38,911 bases of DNA, taken from Blastocatellia bacterium. GTDB lineage: Bacteria; Acidobacteriota; Blastocatellia; HR10; J050. The notes beneath the pieces are model-generated. The model worked only from the letters and a program-made list of their open reading frames with translations. It was not told where the DNA came from and ran no database searches. Of this stretch, positions 18,134 to 25,466 are shown piece by piece (within the stretch, counting starts at the first letter, position 1; every line of letters starts with the position of its first letter). Made by a program: the position numbers and the translations under genes. The stretch lies in contig JANWZE010000061.1 of NCBI GenBank assembly GCA_025054955.1, positions 1 through 38,911 on the forward strand, in the 5' to 3' direction.

Positions 18134-18384
18134 ATGAGCATGGAGATGCGCCATTACAAATTTGATCGGATCACTTTCGATCCAGAAAATGTTTCGGAAA
18201 GCCTTGCATCCGTGGGCTGAGGAGGCCGGTCGCTTCAATTGTCAGCTACTTGAGTTCGGGAATGACTGTGGACGAGATGCCGAGAGTCGCCTGAGTTAGA
18301 GCGAGAAGACATCTACCAGGCGTTAGACTATACCGTATGGGTAAAGAGCAGGTAGTGCCCTTGGAAGAGACGGCAGCCAAGTGA
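18134..18384 (+). pseudogene. Decayed DUF433 antitoxin-like gene
   Basis: The start [18 protein letters not shown] (AGAGG upstream) is typical of DUF433 proteins. The expected continuation appears only after frame changes: [19 protein letters not shown] with SSGMTVDEM, then [20 protein letters not shown] in another frame, then EQVVPLEETAAK in a third, ending at a TGA (18382-18384). At least three single-base indels within about 230 bp argue for decay rather than one sequencing error. DUF433 proteins are usually antitoxins paired with DUF5615 PIN-like toxins, and the neighbour at 18381 fits that. Confidence 0.7.
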
Positions 18385-18535
18385 AATTTTTGTTGAATAT
18401 GAATGTGCCGCGGCAGTTGTGGTCGGCGGTTGATAGCTGAAGGCTATGAGTGTCGGCACGTGGCCGATACGGGAATGGCTCAAGCAAGTGATGTCGTAAT
18501 GTACAAGAGGCCAGAACAAATAAGGAAATCATCGT
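18381..18535 (+). pseudogene. Decayed DUF5615 PIN-like toxin fragment
   Basis: The GTG at 18381 overlaps the stop of the DUF433 remnant by 4 nt (GTGA), the usual layout of this toxin-antitoxin pair. The frame reads KFLLNMNVPRQLW. After a 1-nt shift it reads RLIAEGYECRHVADTGMAQASDVV, and after another shift EARTNKEIIVGHS ending in a stop. The expected later THDLD motif and C-terminal half are absent. The family match rests on motif order. No active toxin can be made from this copy. Confidence 0.65.
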
Positions 18536-18870
18536 GGGACATTCTTGAAGCCGGCAAAAGACACGCTATCGGCCGAAAAAGCGTTTACAGACTGAATGAA
18601 CACTCAGCATTGCCAAATGGTGATGCATGGGTGAGAAAAGCGTTACTAAATGAGGTGTTAATGATGTCCCTGCTGACATCCCCATCACTAACTCGATATT
18701 TGAGGAGCTGAGTCGCTACCGGGACTATGAAGAAGGATACCCGATGGTGGCCGAGGGTTAGTCTATGCCAACTCTTCAATCATCATCAGTCTGCCGGTCA
18801 GCGCAAAAATAGATTGTGGTTCTCAAGCGTTTTGTATTATGATGAGGCCGCCTCGGCCCGATATGATACG
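18536..18870. other. Gene-poor stretch with an unidentified coding scrap
   Basis: About 18657-18761 reads in one plus frame as VNDVPADIPITNSIFEELSR then YRDYEEGYPMVAEG and a stop. It looks like the tail of a small protein without a matching start; I do not recognise the family. The rest of the stretch shows no gene, RNA or strong hairpin. Confidence 0.35.
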
Positions 18871-18957
18871 GAGGAGTTACTGATGTCGCCCATGACGATG
18901 TGCAGAAACGATGAAGATGGCTCACAGGCGGGAACGCCTGTGCCACATTCTCACAGG
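18871..18957 (+). repeat. Two-hairpin dispersed repeat, copy B
   Basis: Same order as copy A: GAGGAGTT, ATGTCG, AGAAACGATGA, then the perfect hairpin CACAGGCG-GGAA-CGCCTGTG at 18923-18942, followed by CCACATTCTC, which partly pairs back to the flank. Hairpin 1 is degenerate in this copy. It lies in the decayed zone upstream of the gene at 19081. Confidence 0.65.
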
Positions 18958-18997
18958 AGTTGGCATGTTGCAGCAACGCTCAAAAACGATGAGAAAT

Positions 18998-19060
18998 AAA
19001 CCACCGATAACACCGATTCTTGCAGACAAAAACATCGTGGCAATCTGTGAAATCTGCGGC
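18998..19060. repeat. 9-bp-period word repeats (ATCGGTG and ATCTGYG families)
   Basis: ACCACCGAT-AACACCGAT (19000-19017) and AATCTGTGA-AATCTGCGG (19042-19059) are each pairs of words at a 9-bp period. They resemble the ATCCGC-word repeat at 81-189 (compare ATCCGTGAAAATCCGC there). They lie directly upstream of the gene at 19081. Confidence 0.45.
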
Positions 19061-19080
19061 TCTTCTTGGAGAAAGAGATA

Positions 19081-20037
19081 GTGGCACGATTCTGCCGAAA
19101 ATGTGGAGCAGCCCTCATCGAAGGAGCCCGCTTTTGCCGACAATGCGGAGCTCCGACCGGTTCGTTCAGTGCGACTCCGCCAGAGCCTTCCCCAACTGCA
19201 CCAGCCTCAGTGGACCGGACAGAACCGATGACTAACCTCCTCTCCCCCACCGGCGACGTACCTTCGGCACAGTCCCAAGCACCGACGATCAGGACTGGCG
19301 ACGTACCTTCGGCACAGTCCCAAGCACCAACAATCAGGACCGGCGACATACCTTCGGCACAGTCCCAAGCAGCGACCCTCAAGCTCGAACTTCCCAAGAA
19401 AAGATCATTCATCAAGCTGATCAGCGGCGCAATACTGCTAGTGATTGTTGGCGTCGGCGCGTTCTATCTCGGCTCACAATGGAACAAGCCGCCGCGTGAA
19501 AACCAAGGCTCCATCACGACGCCTGTCAGCTCTGACGCCGCAGAGCCAACAACGTCAGGTCAAGCTCGAACAGGCACGCCTGACACAACCGCTACAACCC
19601 AACCAGCCGCTTCTCAACCGACGACACCTACTCATCCCAACGCGCCGCCTACGACATTGCGCGAACAACCAACAGCTTCATCACAACCTGCTCACCCACC
19701 TGAGAAAAGAAGAACAACCGATGCCCCGCCGACTGCAACAGAATCGCCAGTTAAGGCAAAAACAAAATCAACCACGTCGGCCAAGGAATACTATGATCAG
19801 GGGATTGAAGACCTGAATGCCGGTCGCTACGACGCCGCATTAGAAAAGTTTGAACAGGTCAAACGCTTGAGCCCCGATAACAAGGATGTCTACTACCTGA
19901 TTGGCCAGGCGTATCATAAATCAAAACGACTGGCTGAAGCGTTGCGCGCTTATGAACAGTGTACGTCCGGTCCCTATGCCAGCCTCGCCGCGCAGCATGT
20001 CAAGGCGCTGAGCAAGCAGCTTAAAAAGTCCAATTGA
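19081..20037 (+). CDS. Zinc-ribbon, single-TM, TPR protein
   Basis: About 318 residues of unknown function. An N-terminal double-CxxC zinc ribbon (FCRKCGAALIEGARFCRQCG) is followed by a linker holding three 15-residue repeats, TGDVPSAQSQAPTIR twice and TGDIPSAQSQAATLK. A membrane span follows (LISGAILLVIVGVGAFYLG), then a long Pro/Thr/Gln-rich low-complexity linker. C-terminal TPR-like helices are AKEYYDQGIEDLNAGRYDAA, DNKDVYYLIGQAYHKSKR and LAEALRAYEQC. The topology suggests the ribbon in the cytoplasm and the TPRs outside. I prefer the GTG at 19081, nine bases after GGAG; a TTG at 19066 is possible. It converges on the VWA gene. Confidence 0.7.
   Translation: MARFCRKCGAALIEGARFCRQCGAPTGSFSATPPEPSPTAPASVDRTEPMTNLLSPTGDVPSAQSQAPTIRTGDVPSAQSQAPTIRTGDIPSAQSQAATLKLELPKKRSFIKLISGAILLVIVGVGAFYLGSQWNKPPRENQGSITTPVSSDAAEPTTSGQARTGTPDTTATTQPAASQPTTPTHPNAPPTTLREQPTASSQPAHPPEKRRTTDAPPTATESPVKAKTKSTTSAKEYYDQGIEDLNAGRYDAALEKFEQVKRLSPDNKDVYYLIGQAYHKSKRLAEALRAYEQCTSGPYASLAAQHVKALSKQLKKSN
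19249..19383 (+). repeat. Three in-frame 45-bp tandem repeats
   Basis: Units start at 19249, 19294 and 19339 with ACYGGCGACRTACCTTCGGC. The first two are nearly identical at the DNA level, with mainly silent or single changes, and the third has diverged at its end. They encode a 15-residue repeat in the cytoplasmic linker of the zinc-ribbon/TPR protein. The near-identity of the units points to recent expansion. Confidence 0.85.
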
Positions 20038-20310
20038 AGCCGGCGCTCAACAAGCCATGGAATTTGTGGCTCTCGATTTTTTGCCGCACTTGAGACTTGC
20101 CGCACGAATTGATCGCAGCAGTGCTCAGGGCGAATCCTGTTATCGGCCCAGAACTCCTTCGAGGCTGCTTGCTGCACCAATTGATCGGCGCAGCCCCCAA
20201 GCAAGACGATCCTACCAATTGCGTGTGGAAAAATCCTTGTTCATTGCAGAGCGGCTGCGGAGCCCACCTGTAAATCCACGATCCGCGTTCGGCCATTGGT
20301 ATCACATCGG

Positions 20311-22140
20311 TCACCTGGCGTAGTAGCCAGCGCGTGTCCGCACCGATAGGTTTTTGTCTTTGGTTTTCACTTTGATCCGTCGCCAACTTCCGTCACGACG
20401 GGTGTTGCTCGGATAGTAGCCGAGCGTGTAAATGGCCCGCAATTCGGATGCGACCTGCTGATACGTTTGATCCAAGTCCTCCAATCGCGCGGCATAAAAC
20501 ATCATGCCACCGGTGATCTCGGCCATCATTCGCAATCGCTCGCGAGCGATGCGGTAGGCTTCAGGCGATTCATTGAGGTACTTGTAAACGACCTCTTGCT
20601 CCGTGTCCAAATAGATGGGAAAGGTGGTAATGTCAGATTCCTCCAGGCGGGTTAACAACTCTTCAAAGCTCACAACGGTGGGAACGAGATTGAATTCACT
20701 GATCGAATTATCCACGCCATCAGATAACACCACCATTGCATTGCGCTGGCCCTCAGTTCCTTGGAACACCTCGTTAATGACCTGATAGACAGCTTCGTAC
20801 AAGGCCGTCCGTCCTCTATCTATGCTCATTTGCTGAATGCGTTCTCGGAGCATCGCGCGGTCGTGAGTCAGCGGCGAGATCAATTTCGCCTGATGTGTGA
20901 AGGCCACAACGGCAACGCGATCCTGAGGACTCAGGATGTCAATGAAGCGAATGGCCGCTGCTTTGAGCACCTCCGCTTTTTCACGCATGCTGCCGCTCAG
21001 GTCGAGCACCAACGCTAAGTTAATCGGGGCTGAGTGAGGCGAAAAAAAAGCGATCTGCTGAAGCACATCATCCTCGAAGACCTGAAAGCTGGACTGGGTT
21101 AATCCAGCGACAGGTTTACCTGAGCGATCACGAACGATGAGATTCAAATTCACCAGCTCGCTATCCAGCACGAGCACATCTTCATCGGCTGAGATAGCCG
21201 ATGTTCCTGATTGAGTGCCAGCACGTGTCGCGCCGCGCGACATATCTTGAGCCTCAGCTTGACTGGCTTCGTTTCGCGAGCGGAGCACCGGCTCAGAACG
21301 ACGGTTGGTAGAGGATTGCCGTCCGGGCAGCCCTGCATCCGGGCGTGTACGCGATGATTGCTTCTTTGGCTCGTCAAAGACATCATCCTCATCGCGGCGT
21401 GGCTTCTGCCTTGTTTCACGATCGGGGTTGAAGAAGGGGTCCTCATCGAAGATAGCAAACGGGTCACGGTCTGATGAGCGAGGTCGTCCTGGCGAGGAGC
21501 GTCCCGCCTCCGCGCCCAACGGCGGGATGACGCGCACTCCGACGCCCATTGAACCTTCCGACATAGTTTTTGTATCGCCGTCAACTTTGATCGGGCCAAC
21601 GCCTGAACGAGCGTCATCAGCGCCACGCTCTCGACTTCCGACAATCCGGCTGGACGTGCCCGCGCCCGACGTGGGCGTTGCATGAGGCCGGTTTGCCTGA
21701 GTTGCATCCCGGTGGTCAGTGTCGCGCCAGGCTCCATCCGATGAGGCCGCTGGAGCCGATCGCGCTTCTTGCACATGGCTCTTGCCAATCCGCACGTTGC
21801 AATTGCGCGGCGCATAAACCGTCAGATCAATTCTGACGTCAGCGCTCGACGGACGGCACCCTACGACAATCGTTGATTCACTGGCTGCGATGCTCAGCTC
21901 TGAAAAGAAAACAGGTTGTCCAGCCGGGCTGATCTTTTCCGCTTTGACGTGAACGTAATGCTCATTCCACGTTTCTACCTGAACGCGGCCCGACGGATTA
22001 TCAATTTCAACTGTGCCTCCCGGCAGAATCTGAAAACTCTGCTCGAATGCAGGTGGCTTCTGCGAACTGGCCCAAGCGACTCCCCCCACCATAGACACGA
22101 GGACCATAGACAAACAGCGCCATAAAAATCTTCGCTTCAT
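20311..22140 (-). CDS. Exported VWA-domain protein (acidobacterial type)
   Basis: About 609 residues from the ATG at 22140, which follows GGAGGAGAGAAC. A signal peptide (LWRCLSMVLVSMVGGVAWA) leads into a beta-rich domain of the DUF4097 kind (QILPGGTVEIDNPSGRVQVE). A long Arg/Asp/Ser-rich, probably disordered linker covers about residues 130-320. The C-terminal half starts with LNLIVRDRSGKPVAGLTQSSF and contains a VWA domain with an intact MIDAS: DLSGSM, a Thr in RGRTALYEAV and LSDGVD. It ends RRIKVKTKDKNLSVRTRAGYYAR, the ending typical of the VWFA-related family abundant in Acidobacteria. Binding partner unknown. The gene at 19081 converges on it with 273 bp between stops. Confidence 0.85.
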   Translation of the reverse strand: MKRRFLWRCLSMVLVSMVGGVAWASSQKPPAFEQSFQILPGGTVEIDNPSGRVQVETWNEHYVHVKAEKISPAGQPVFFSELSIAASESTIVVGCRPSSADVRIDLTVYAPRNCNVRIGKSHVQEARSAPAASSDGAWRDTDHRDATQANRPHATPTSGAGTSSRIVGSRERGADDARSGVGPIKVDGDTKTMSEGSMGVGVRVIPPLGAEAGRSSPGRPRSSDRDPFAIFDEDPFFNPDRETRQKPRRDEDDVFDEPKKQSSRTRPDAGLPGRQSSTNRRSEPVLRSRNEASQAEAQDMSRGATRAGTQSGTSAISADEDVLVLDSELVNLNLIVRDRSGKPVAGLTQSSFQVFEDDVLQQIAFFSPHSAPINLALVLDLSGSMREKAEVLKAAAIRFIDILSPQDRVAVVAFTHQAKLISPLTHDRAMLRERIQQMSIDRGRTALYEAVYQVINEVFQGTEGQRNAMVVLSDGVDNSISEFNLVPTVVSFEELLTRLEESDITTFPIYLDTEQEVVYKYLNESPEAYRIARERLRMMAEITGGMMFYAARLEDLDQTYQQVASELRAIYTLGYYPSNTRRDGSWRRIKVKTKDKNLSVRTRAGYYAR

Positions 22141-22343
22141 GTTCTCTCCTCCTCCTTTTCCAAATAGTACCAAGACCGGTACTCGCAGTATCTTGAGAGG
22201 TTCGGCTGGATTTTACGGATATGTGCGCCGACTGTCAAGAAAAACGCTGAAGAACGAGCACACATCAGATGCCATCAGGTCGGGGATTTGCAAGTCAGCA
22301 GAGTTTCCCCGATGAGCCGAGGCTCGCCACGAATCATGCGAAG

Positions 22344-22412
22344 GACTCACGACGGAGACACGGAGAGGCTCAGTTGGCCCGCCTCTGTGTTCTTAGTGTC
22401 TCTGTGAGGAAA
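22344..22412. repeat. Quasi-palindromic repeat of CTCTGTG words
   Basis: Left arm ACGGAGACACGGAGAGG; right arm CCTCTGTGTT-CTTAGTGTC-TCTGTGAGG. The words repeat every 8-9 bp and the two arms are approximate inverses. The architecture equals that of 81-189 with a different word. Confidence 0.5.
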
Positions 22413-22439
22413 TAGTTTTCCCAAGAGTCGCCCATGTGC

Positions 22440-22565
22440 TCCGCGCTCGCCACGAACGATGAAAATCAATTCTTTCGTGAGCTTCGTGTGTTTCGTGGGC
22501 GATTTCCAGGAGAAAGCGCCGTCGCCGCTTCGCTCTGCCGGCGCACTCCAAAGAGTCAGGAATCG
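22440..22565 (+). repeat. Composite dispersed repeat (TTCGTG words plus GC-hairpin block)
   Basis: CGCCACGAA at the left and TTTCGTGGGCG at the right form inverted arms around TTCGTGAGC-TTCGTGTGT-TTCGTGGGC, a 9-bp period. The GC-rich 53-bp block at 22513-22565 follows (GCGCCGTCGCC...GGCGCACTCC). The same composite occurs inverted at 15385-15520. Confidence 0.6.
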
Positions 22566-22689
22566 TCCATGTGCTCCGCGCTCGCCACGAACCATGAAAA
22601 AGGTTATTTGCAGAGCATGCGTTTTGGAGTGCGGCGGCAAGCCCGCAGGGCGCGACGCCGCTTTGGCCCGGTGCGCAGTGTCAGGACAG

Positions 22690-22742
22690 AAAGCGCCGTC
22701 GCCGCTTCGCTCTGCCGGCGCACTCCAAAAAGTCAGGAATCG
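22690..22742 (+). repeat. Second copy of the 53-bp GC-rich block
   Basis: Matches 22513-22565 with one substitution, at a distance of 177 bp. It includes GCGCCGTCGCC and GGCGCACTCC, which form partly complementary arms. It ends GTCAGGAATCG and runs into CTCTAA, resembling the terminus of the MITE-like family. Confidence 0.65.
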
Positions 22743-22790
22743 CTCTAATGCAACAGCACGCCACGAAGAATGAAAATGGTTATTTTTAGA

Positions 22791-22873
22791 GGAGTTGTTT
22801 ATGTCGTCCGGGACGACGCCCAGAAACGATGAAATACACCACAGGCAGGAATGCCTGTGCCACTTTTTGTGAG
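22791..22873 (+). repeat. Two-hairpin dispersed repeat, copy C
   Basis: GAGGAGTTGTTTATGTCG is followed by hairpin 1 (GTCGTC-CGG-GACGAC) and hairpin 2 at 22840-22859 (CACAGGCA-GGAA-TGCCTGTG). Compared with copies A and B the loop-closing pair is A:T instead of G:C, a compensatory double change. Hairpin 1 has C:G where copy A has a T.G wobble. Confidence 0.7.
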
Positions 22874-22926
22874 GAGTGACTGCCTGGGTTACGAGGGGCT
22901 GGCAGCGATGGCGCGAAGGCTGCATG

Positions 22927-23574
22927 CTAAGAGCTGAGGCCGTCTAAGAGCTGATCGTTTTGCGATGAGATAATGAAGAGCAAACATCCATTGGTCGTCC
23001 ACACTTCTTCATCTATGCTATCGGGCATATTGTGGATGTAGTCGCCTGCTTGATATGCTCGTTCCCCGAAATGAACATCGCCCTGAATCACATAGCAAAT
23101 CTCTGTGTCATCATGCCGGTGAGCCGGGTAACGAGCGCCGGGAGCCATTTGGATGAGCATGGTCACTGCCTGTCTCTTTTCGTCCACGAATAAGTTTTTG
23201 GCAAAGACGCCGGGATAGCCGGTCTCCAGCCACCGGCCTTCGTTGGCCCGAACTTCCCACCGGCCGGTCGGCGTCGGAGGGGAAGCTTTCCATTCCTTCC
23301 AAATTTGCCGCCCGCTCGATCTCCAACTTTTTGTCTGACGCTGCTCAATCCGTTGCATGAGACGATCTCGCAGATGGGCCGGTGGTTGCACCGGCGGAGC
23401 GGCCAGTCCAAGCTCACCGACCAACTGGTTCAATCGTTCAAGCTCCGACTGGCATTGGCCACATCCGGCCTCCAGATGGGTTTCAAACGCGCGACGTTCG
23501 GCTTCATTGAGAGCACCCAAGGCGTAAGCCGCCGCGAGCTGATGAATCTCATGTTGTGCACGATCACCGTTCAT
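22927..23574 (-). CDS. ChrR-like anti-sigma factor with cupin domain
   Basis: A 215-residue partner of the sigma factor encoded just upstream. The N-terminal anti-sigma domain has a zinc motif with His8/His11, His33, Cys38 and Cys41 (HLEAGCGQC), giving H-x4-C-x2-C where classical zinc anti-sigma domains have H-x3-C-x2-C. The C-terminal domain (about 110-215) is a cupin with metal motif PAHRHDDTE plus the later GDYIHNMP, as in ChrR proteins that sense singlet oxygen or organic peroxides. The ATG at 23574 overlaps the sigma-factor stop by 4 nt (ATGA), so translation is coupled. The upstream in-frame start at 23607 lies inside the sigma gene and is less likely. The signal sensed is unknown. Confidence 0.88.
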   Translation of the reverse strand: MNGDRAQHEIHQLAAAYALGALNEAERRAFETHLEAGCGQCQSELERLNQLVGELGLAAPPVQPPAHLRDRLMQRIEQRQTKSWRSSGRQIWKEWKASPPTPTGRWEVRANEGRWLETGYPGVFAKNLFVDEKRQAVTMLIQMAPGARYPAHRHDDTEICYVIQGDVHFGERAYQAGDYIHNMPDSIDEEVWTTNGCLLFIISSQNDQLLDGLSS

Positions 23575-24257
23575 GCCTGAAGTCCTTCTTGTAATGGAAG
23601 AAGCCATTCCCGCAGCTTCATCATGCCCGACCGGATGCGCGTCTTCACAGTTCCCAGTGGCTCTCCCAGATACTGGGCAATCTCCGCGTGCGACATGCCA
23701 TGAAAATAGGCCAGCTCAACCGCCTGGCGCTGATCAGGATTCAAGCTGCGCAAGGCTTCTTGCACAAGCTGGCGTCGCTCTACGGTCAGAGCATCCTCTT
23801 CAGGGCTGGCCAACGTGGAGGTGAAATAATGCGCCTCGTCTAAGGATTCTTCACGATGGCGTTGGCGTTTGGCCACACGAAGACGATCAATCGCGCGGCT
23901 ACGAGTCAACATGGTCAACCAGACCAAAGGGGTTCCCCGTTGAAGGCTATAATCACCGGCTTGCCGCCAGACTTGTTCGTAGACATCCAAGGTCACTTCT
24001 TCTGCTTCTCCTGGATCACCCAAAATTCGTAAGGCCAAACCATACACGAAGCGGCTCGTTCCATCATAGAGTTGACCGAGCGCCACCTGATCCCCTGCTG
24101 CGATCTGGCGAATCTGTAACGTCCATAGCTGCTCCTGAACGCCACGCTCAACCACTTGTCCCACAGCCTCCATTATCCATCGCTCCAACCCCAGCAAAAT
24201 ACGTCGCAACTTGGCCAATTGGATTTCTTCAGGAATCAAAGAGACAAAAACGCTCAC
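23571..24257 (-). CDS. ECF-family RNA polymerase sigma factor
   Basis: Up to 228 residues. Region 2 is visible in ALGQLYDGTSRFVYGLALRI and EVTLDVYEQVWRQAGDY, with WLTMLTRSRAIDRLR, and region 4 in LNPDQRQAVELAYFHGMSHA followed by LGEPLGTVKTRIRSGMMKLR. It probably directs transcription of its own cluster under control of the cupin anti-sigma factor. The GTG at 24257 overlaps the stop of the upstream NHL gene (GTGA). An internal ATG at 24173 behind GGAG would give about 200 residues, closer to usual ECF length, so the true start is open. Its TGA overlaps the anti-sigma ATG by 4 nt. Confidence 0.92.
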   Translation of the reverse strand: MSVFVSLIPEEIQLAKLRRILLGLERWIMEAVGQVVERGVQEQLWTLQIRQIAAGDQVALGQLYDGTSRFVYGLALRILGDPGEAEEVTLDVYEQVWRQAGDYSLQRGTPLVWLTMLTRSRAIDRLRVAKRQRHREESLDEAHYFTSTLASPEEDALTVERRQLVQEALRSLNPDQRQAVELAYFHGMSHAEIAQYLGEPLGTVKTRIRSGMMKLREWLLPLQEGLQA

Positions 24258-25438
24258 CGCGCCATACGAATCCGATGATTGTCCAAGTCGGCAATCAGCA
24301 GGAGTCCGCCGCGGCCAGCAGCGACATCGCGTGGTCCTCTGATACTCGCCTCAGTGGCCGGACCGCCATCGCCGCTAAAACCATCTTGCCCATTTCCAAC
24401 GACTGTCTGGATGCGCCCGTCCAACTCAACCCGCCTGATGCGATGGTTGCCTAGGTCAGCGATGAGAATGCGGCCCACTTGATCAACATCCACGGCGCGT
24501 GGGAATCGGAGCTTCGCTTCGACTGCTAAAAGTCCATCGCCGTTATACCCTTCCTCGCCATCTCCGGCGACGGTTACGATCACGCCATCAGGGCCGACCC
24601 GTCTGATGCGATGGTTATCCATGTCGGCAATATAGAGGTTGCCGTGTTTATCAAGAGCGACGTCGCGAGGCCGATTCAATTGTGCCATGACGGCTGGACC
24701 GCCATCGCCGCTGTAGCCGCCGATTCCATCACCGGCCACGGTTGATATTTTTCCTCCGACGGTAAACTTACGGATTCGATTGTTGAACACATCGGCCACA
24801 TAAACATGACCCCTGGTATCAACGGCTAGACCAACCGGGCGCGCGAACATGGCTTCTGTTGCTGGACCATTATCTCCGCCAAATTCTTCGCTGCCATTTC
24901 CAGCAACCGTTGTGACAATGCCGGCTGCATCAACCATGCGGATGCGGCCATTGAGCGTATCGGCGATAAACAGGTTGCCCTTCGAGTCTAGTGCTATACC
25001 AAGCGGCTGATTCAACTGGGCATTGGTTGCCAAGCCACCATCACCGCTATAGCCCGGCCGACCTGTTCCAGCCACCGTTGTGATGATGCCGTTGGTATCA
25101 ACGCGACGAATGCGATGGTTGCGCACATCGGCGATATAGATATTCCCCTGCGCATCAATAGCCACGGCGGCGGGAGCATTTAAGTGCGCCTGCACGGCTG
25201 GCTGACCATCGCCATTAAATCCGGGGATACCGGTTCCGGCCACAGTCTGAATGATCAATTCCTGCGCCGACCATGCCGACACACCCGCGCCCACGCAGCA
25301 CATCATCGCCGTTAATCGCCACATCCACCAATTCACTGCACGCATGAGCCATTTCATAAGCCACATTGTCATATAACACTGTCTTGAAGCATGGCAGGTG
25401 GACAAAAACTGCATCCACCTGTCATGAGCTATGTGCAC
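24254..25438 (-). CDS. Secreted NHL-repeat beta-propeller protein
   Basis: Up to 394 residues. After a Met-rich N-terminus comes a hydrophobic signal region (about residues 37-58). Six NHL blades follow, each with TVAGTGxxGxxGDG, an Ala-rich loop, LNxPxxVAxDxxGNxYIAD and NHRIRRV. The blades are close to identical in motif, and the last ends at the stop. No catalytic residues are evident; ligand or partner binding is the likely role. Several in-frame ATGs exist (25438, 25372, 25366), none with a clear ribosome-binding site, so the start is uncertain. Its stop overlaps the sigma-factor start by 4 nt, an unusual coupling of a secreted propeller to a sigma factor. Confidence 0.85.
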   Translation of the reverse strand: MHIAHDRWMQFLSTCHASRQCYMTMWLMKWLMRAVNWWMWRLTAMMCCVGAGVSAWSAQELIIQTVAGTGIPGFNGDGQPAVQAHLNAPAAVAIDAQGNIYIADVRNHRIRRVDTNGIITTVAGTGRPGYSGDGGLATNAQLNQPLGIALDSKGNLFIADTLNGRIRMVDAAGIVTTVAGNGSEEFGGDNGPATEAMFARPVGLAVDTRGHVYVADVFNNRIRKFTVGGKISTVAGDGIGGYSGDGGPAVMAQLNRPRDVALDKHGNLYIADMDNHRIRRVGPDGVIVTVAGDGEEGYNGDGLLAVEAKLRFPRAVDVDQVGRILIADLGNHRIRRVELDGRIQTVVGNGQDGFSGDGGPATEASIRGPRDVAAGRGGLLLIADLDNHRIRMAR

Positions 25439-25466
25439 GACTCCATAAGAAGAGGGAGGCCGATTG

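Larger units (their letters stand above)
22141..22926. other. Repeat-only intergenic region
   Basis: Nearly 0.8 kb between two minus-strand genes with no credible gene. Open frames here are translations of repeats. From left to right it holds a CTCTGTG-word quasi-palindrome, a TTCGTG-word unit, two copies of a 53-bp GC-rich block, a related inverted block at about 22618-22665 and two-hairpin copy C. The promoter of the VWA gene must lie near 22141-22250. Confidence 0.6.

Noticed and set aside
19249-19383. Possible CRISPR-like array because of three regular repeats
   Set aside because: Units are contiguous with no spacers and keep an open reading frame inside a protein gene.
18951-19415. Minus-strand frame with repeated GAWDCAEGTSPVLIV
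   Set aside because: Antisense of the 45-bp repeats in the zinc-ribbon/TPR gene, whose sense frame has clear domains.
22347-22925. A 192-residue minus-strand frame and two plus-strand 104-residue frames in the repeat-only region
   Set aside because: They run through several unrelated dispersed repeats, with internal repeats in the peptide reflecting the 53-bp DNA duplicates; no family motif or ribosome-binding site.
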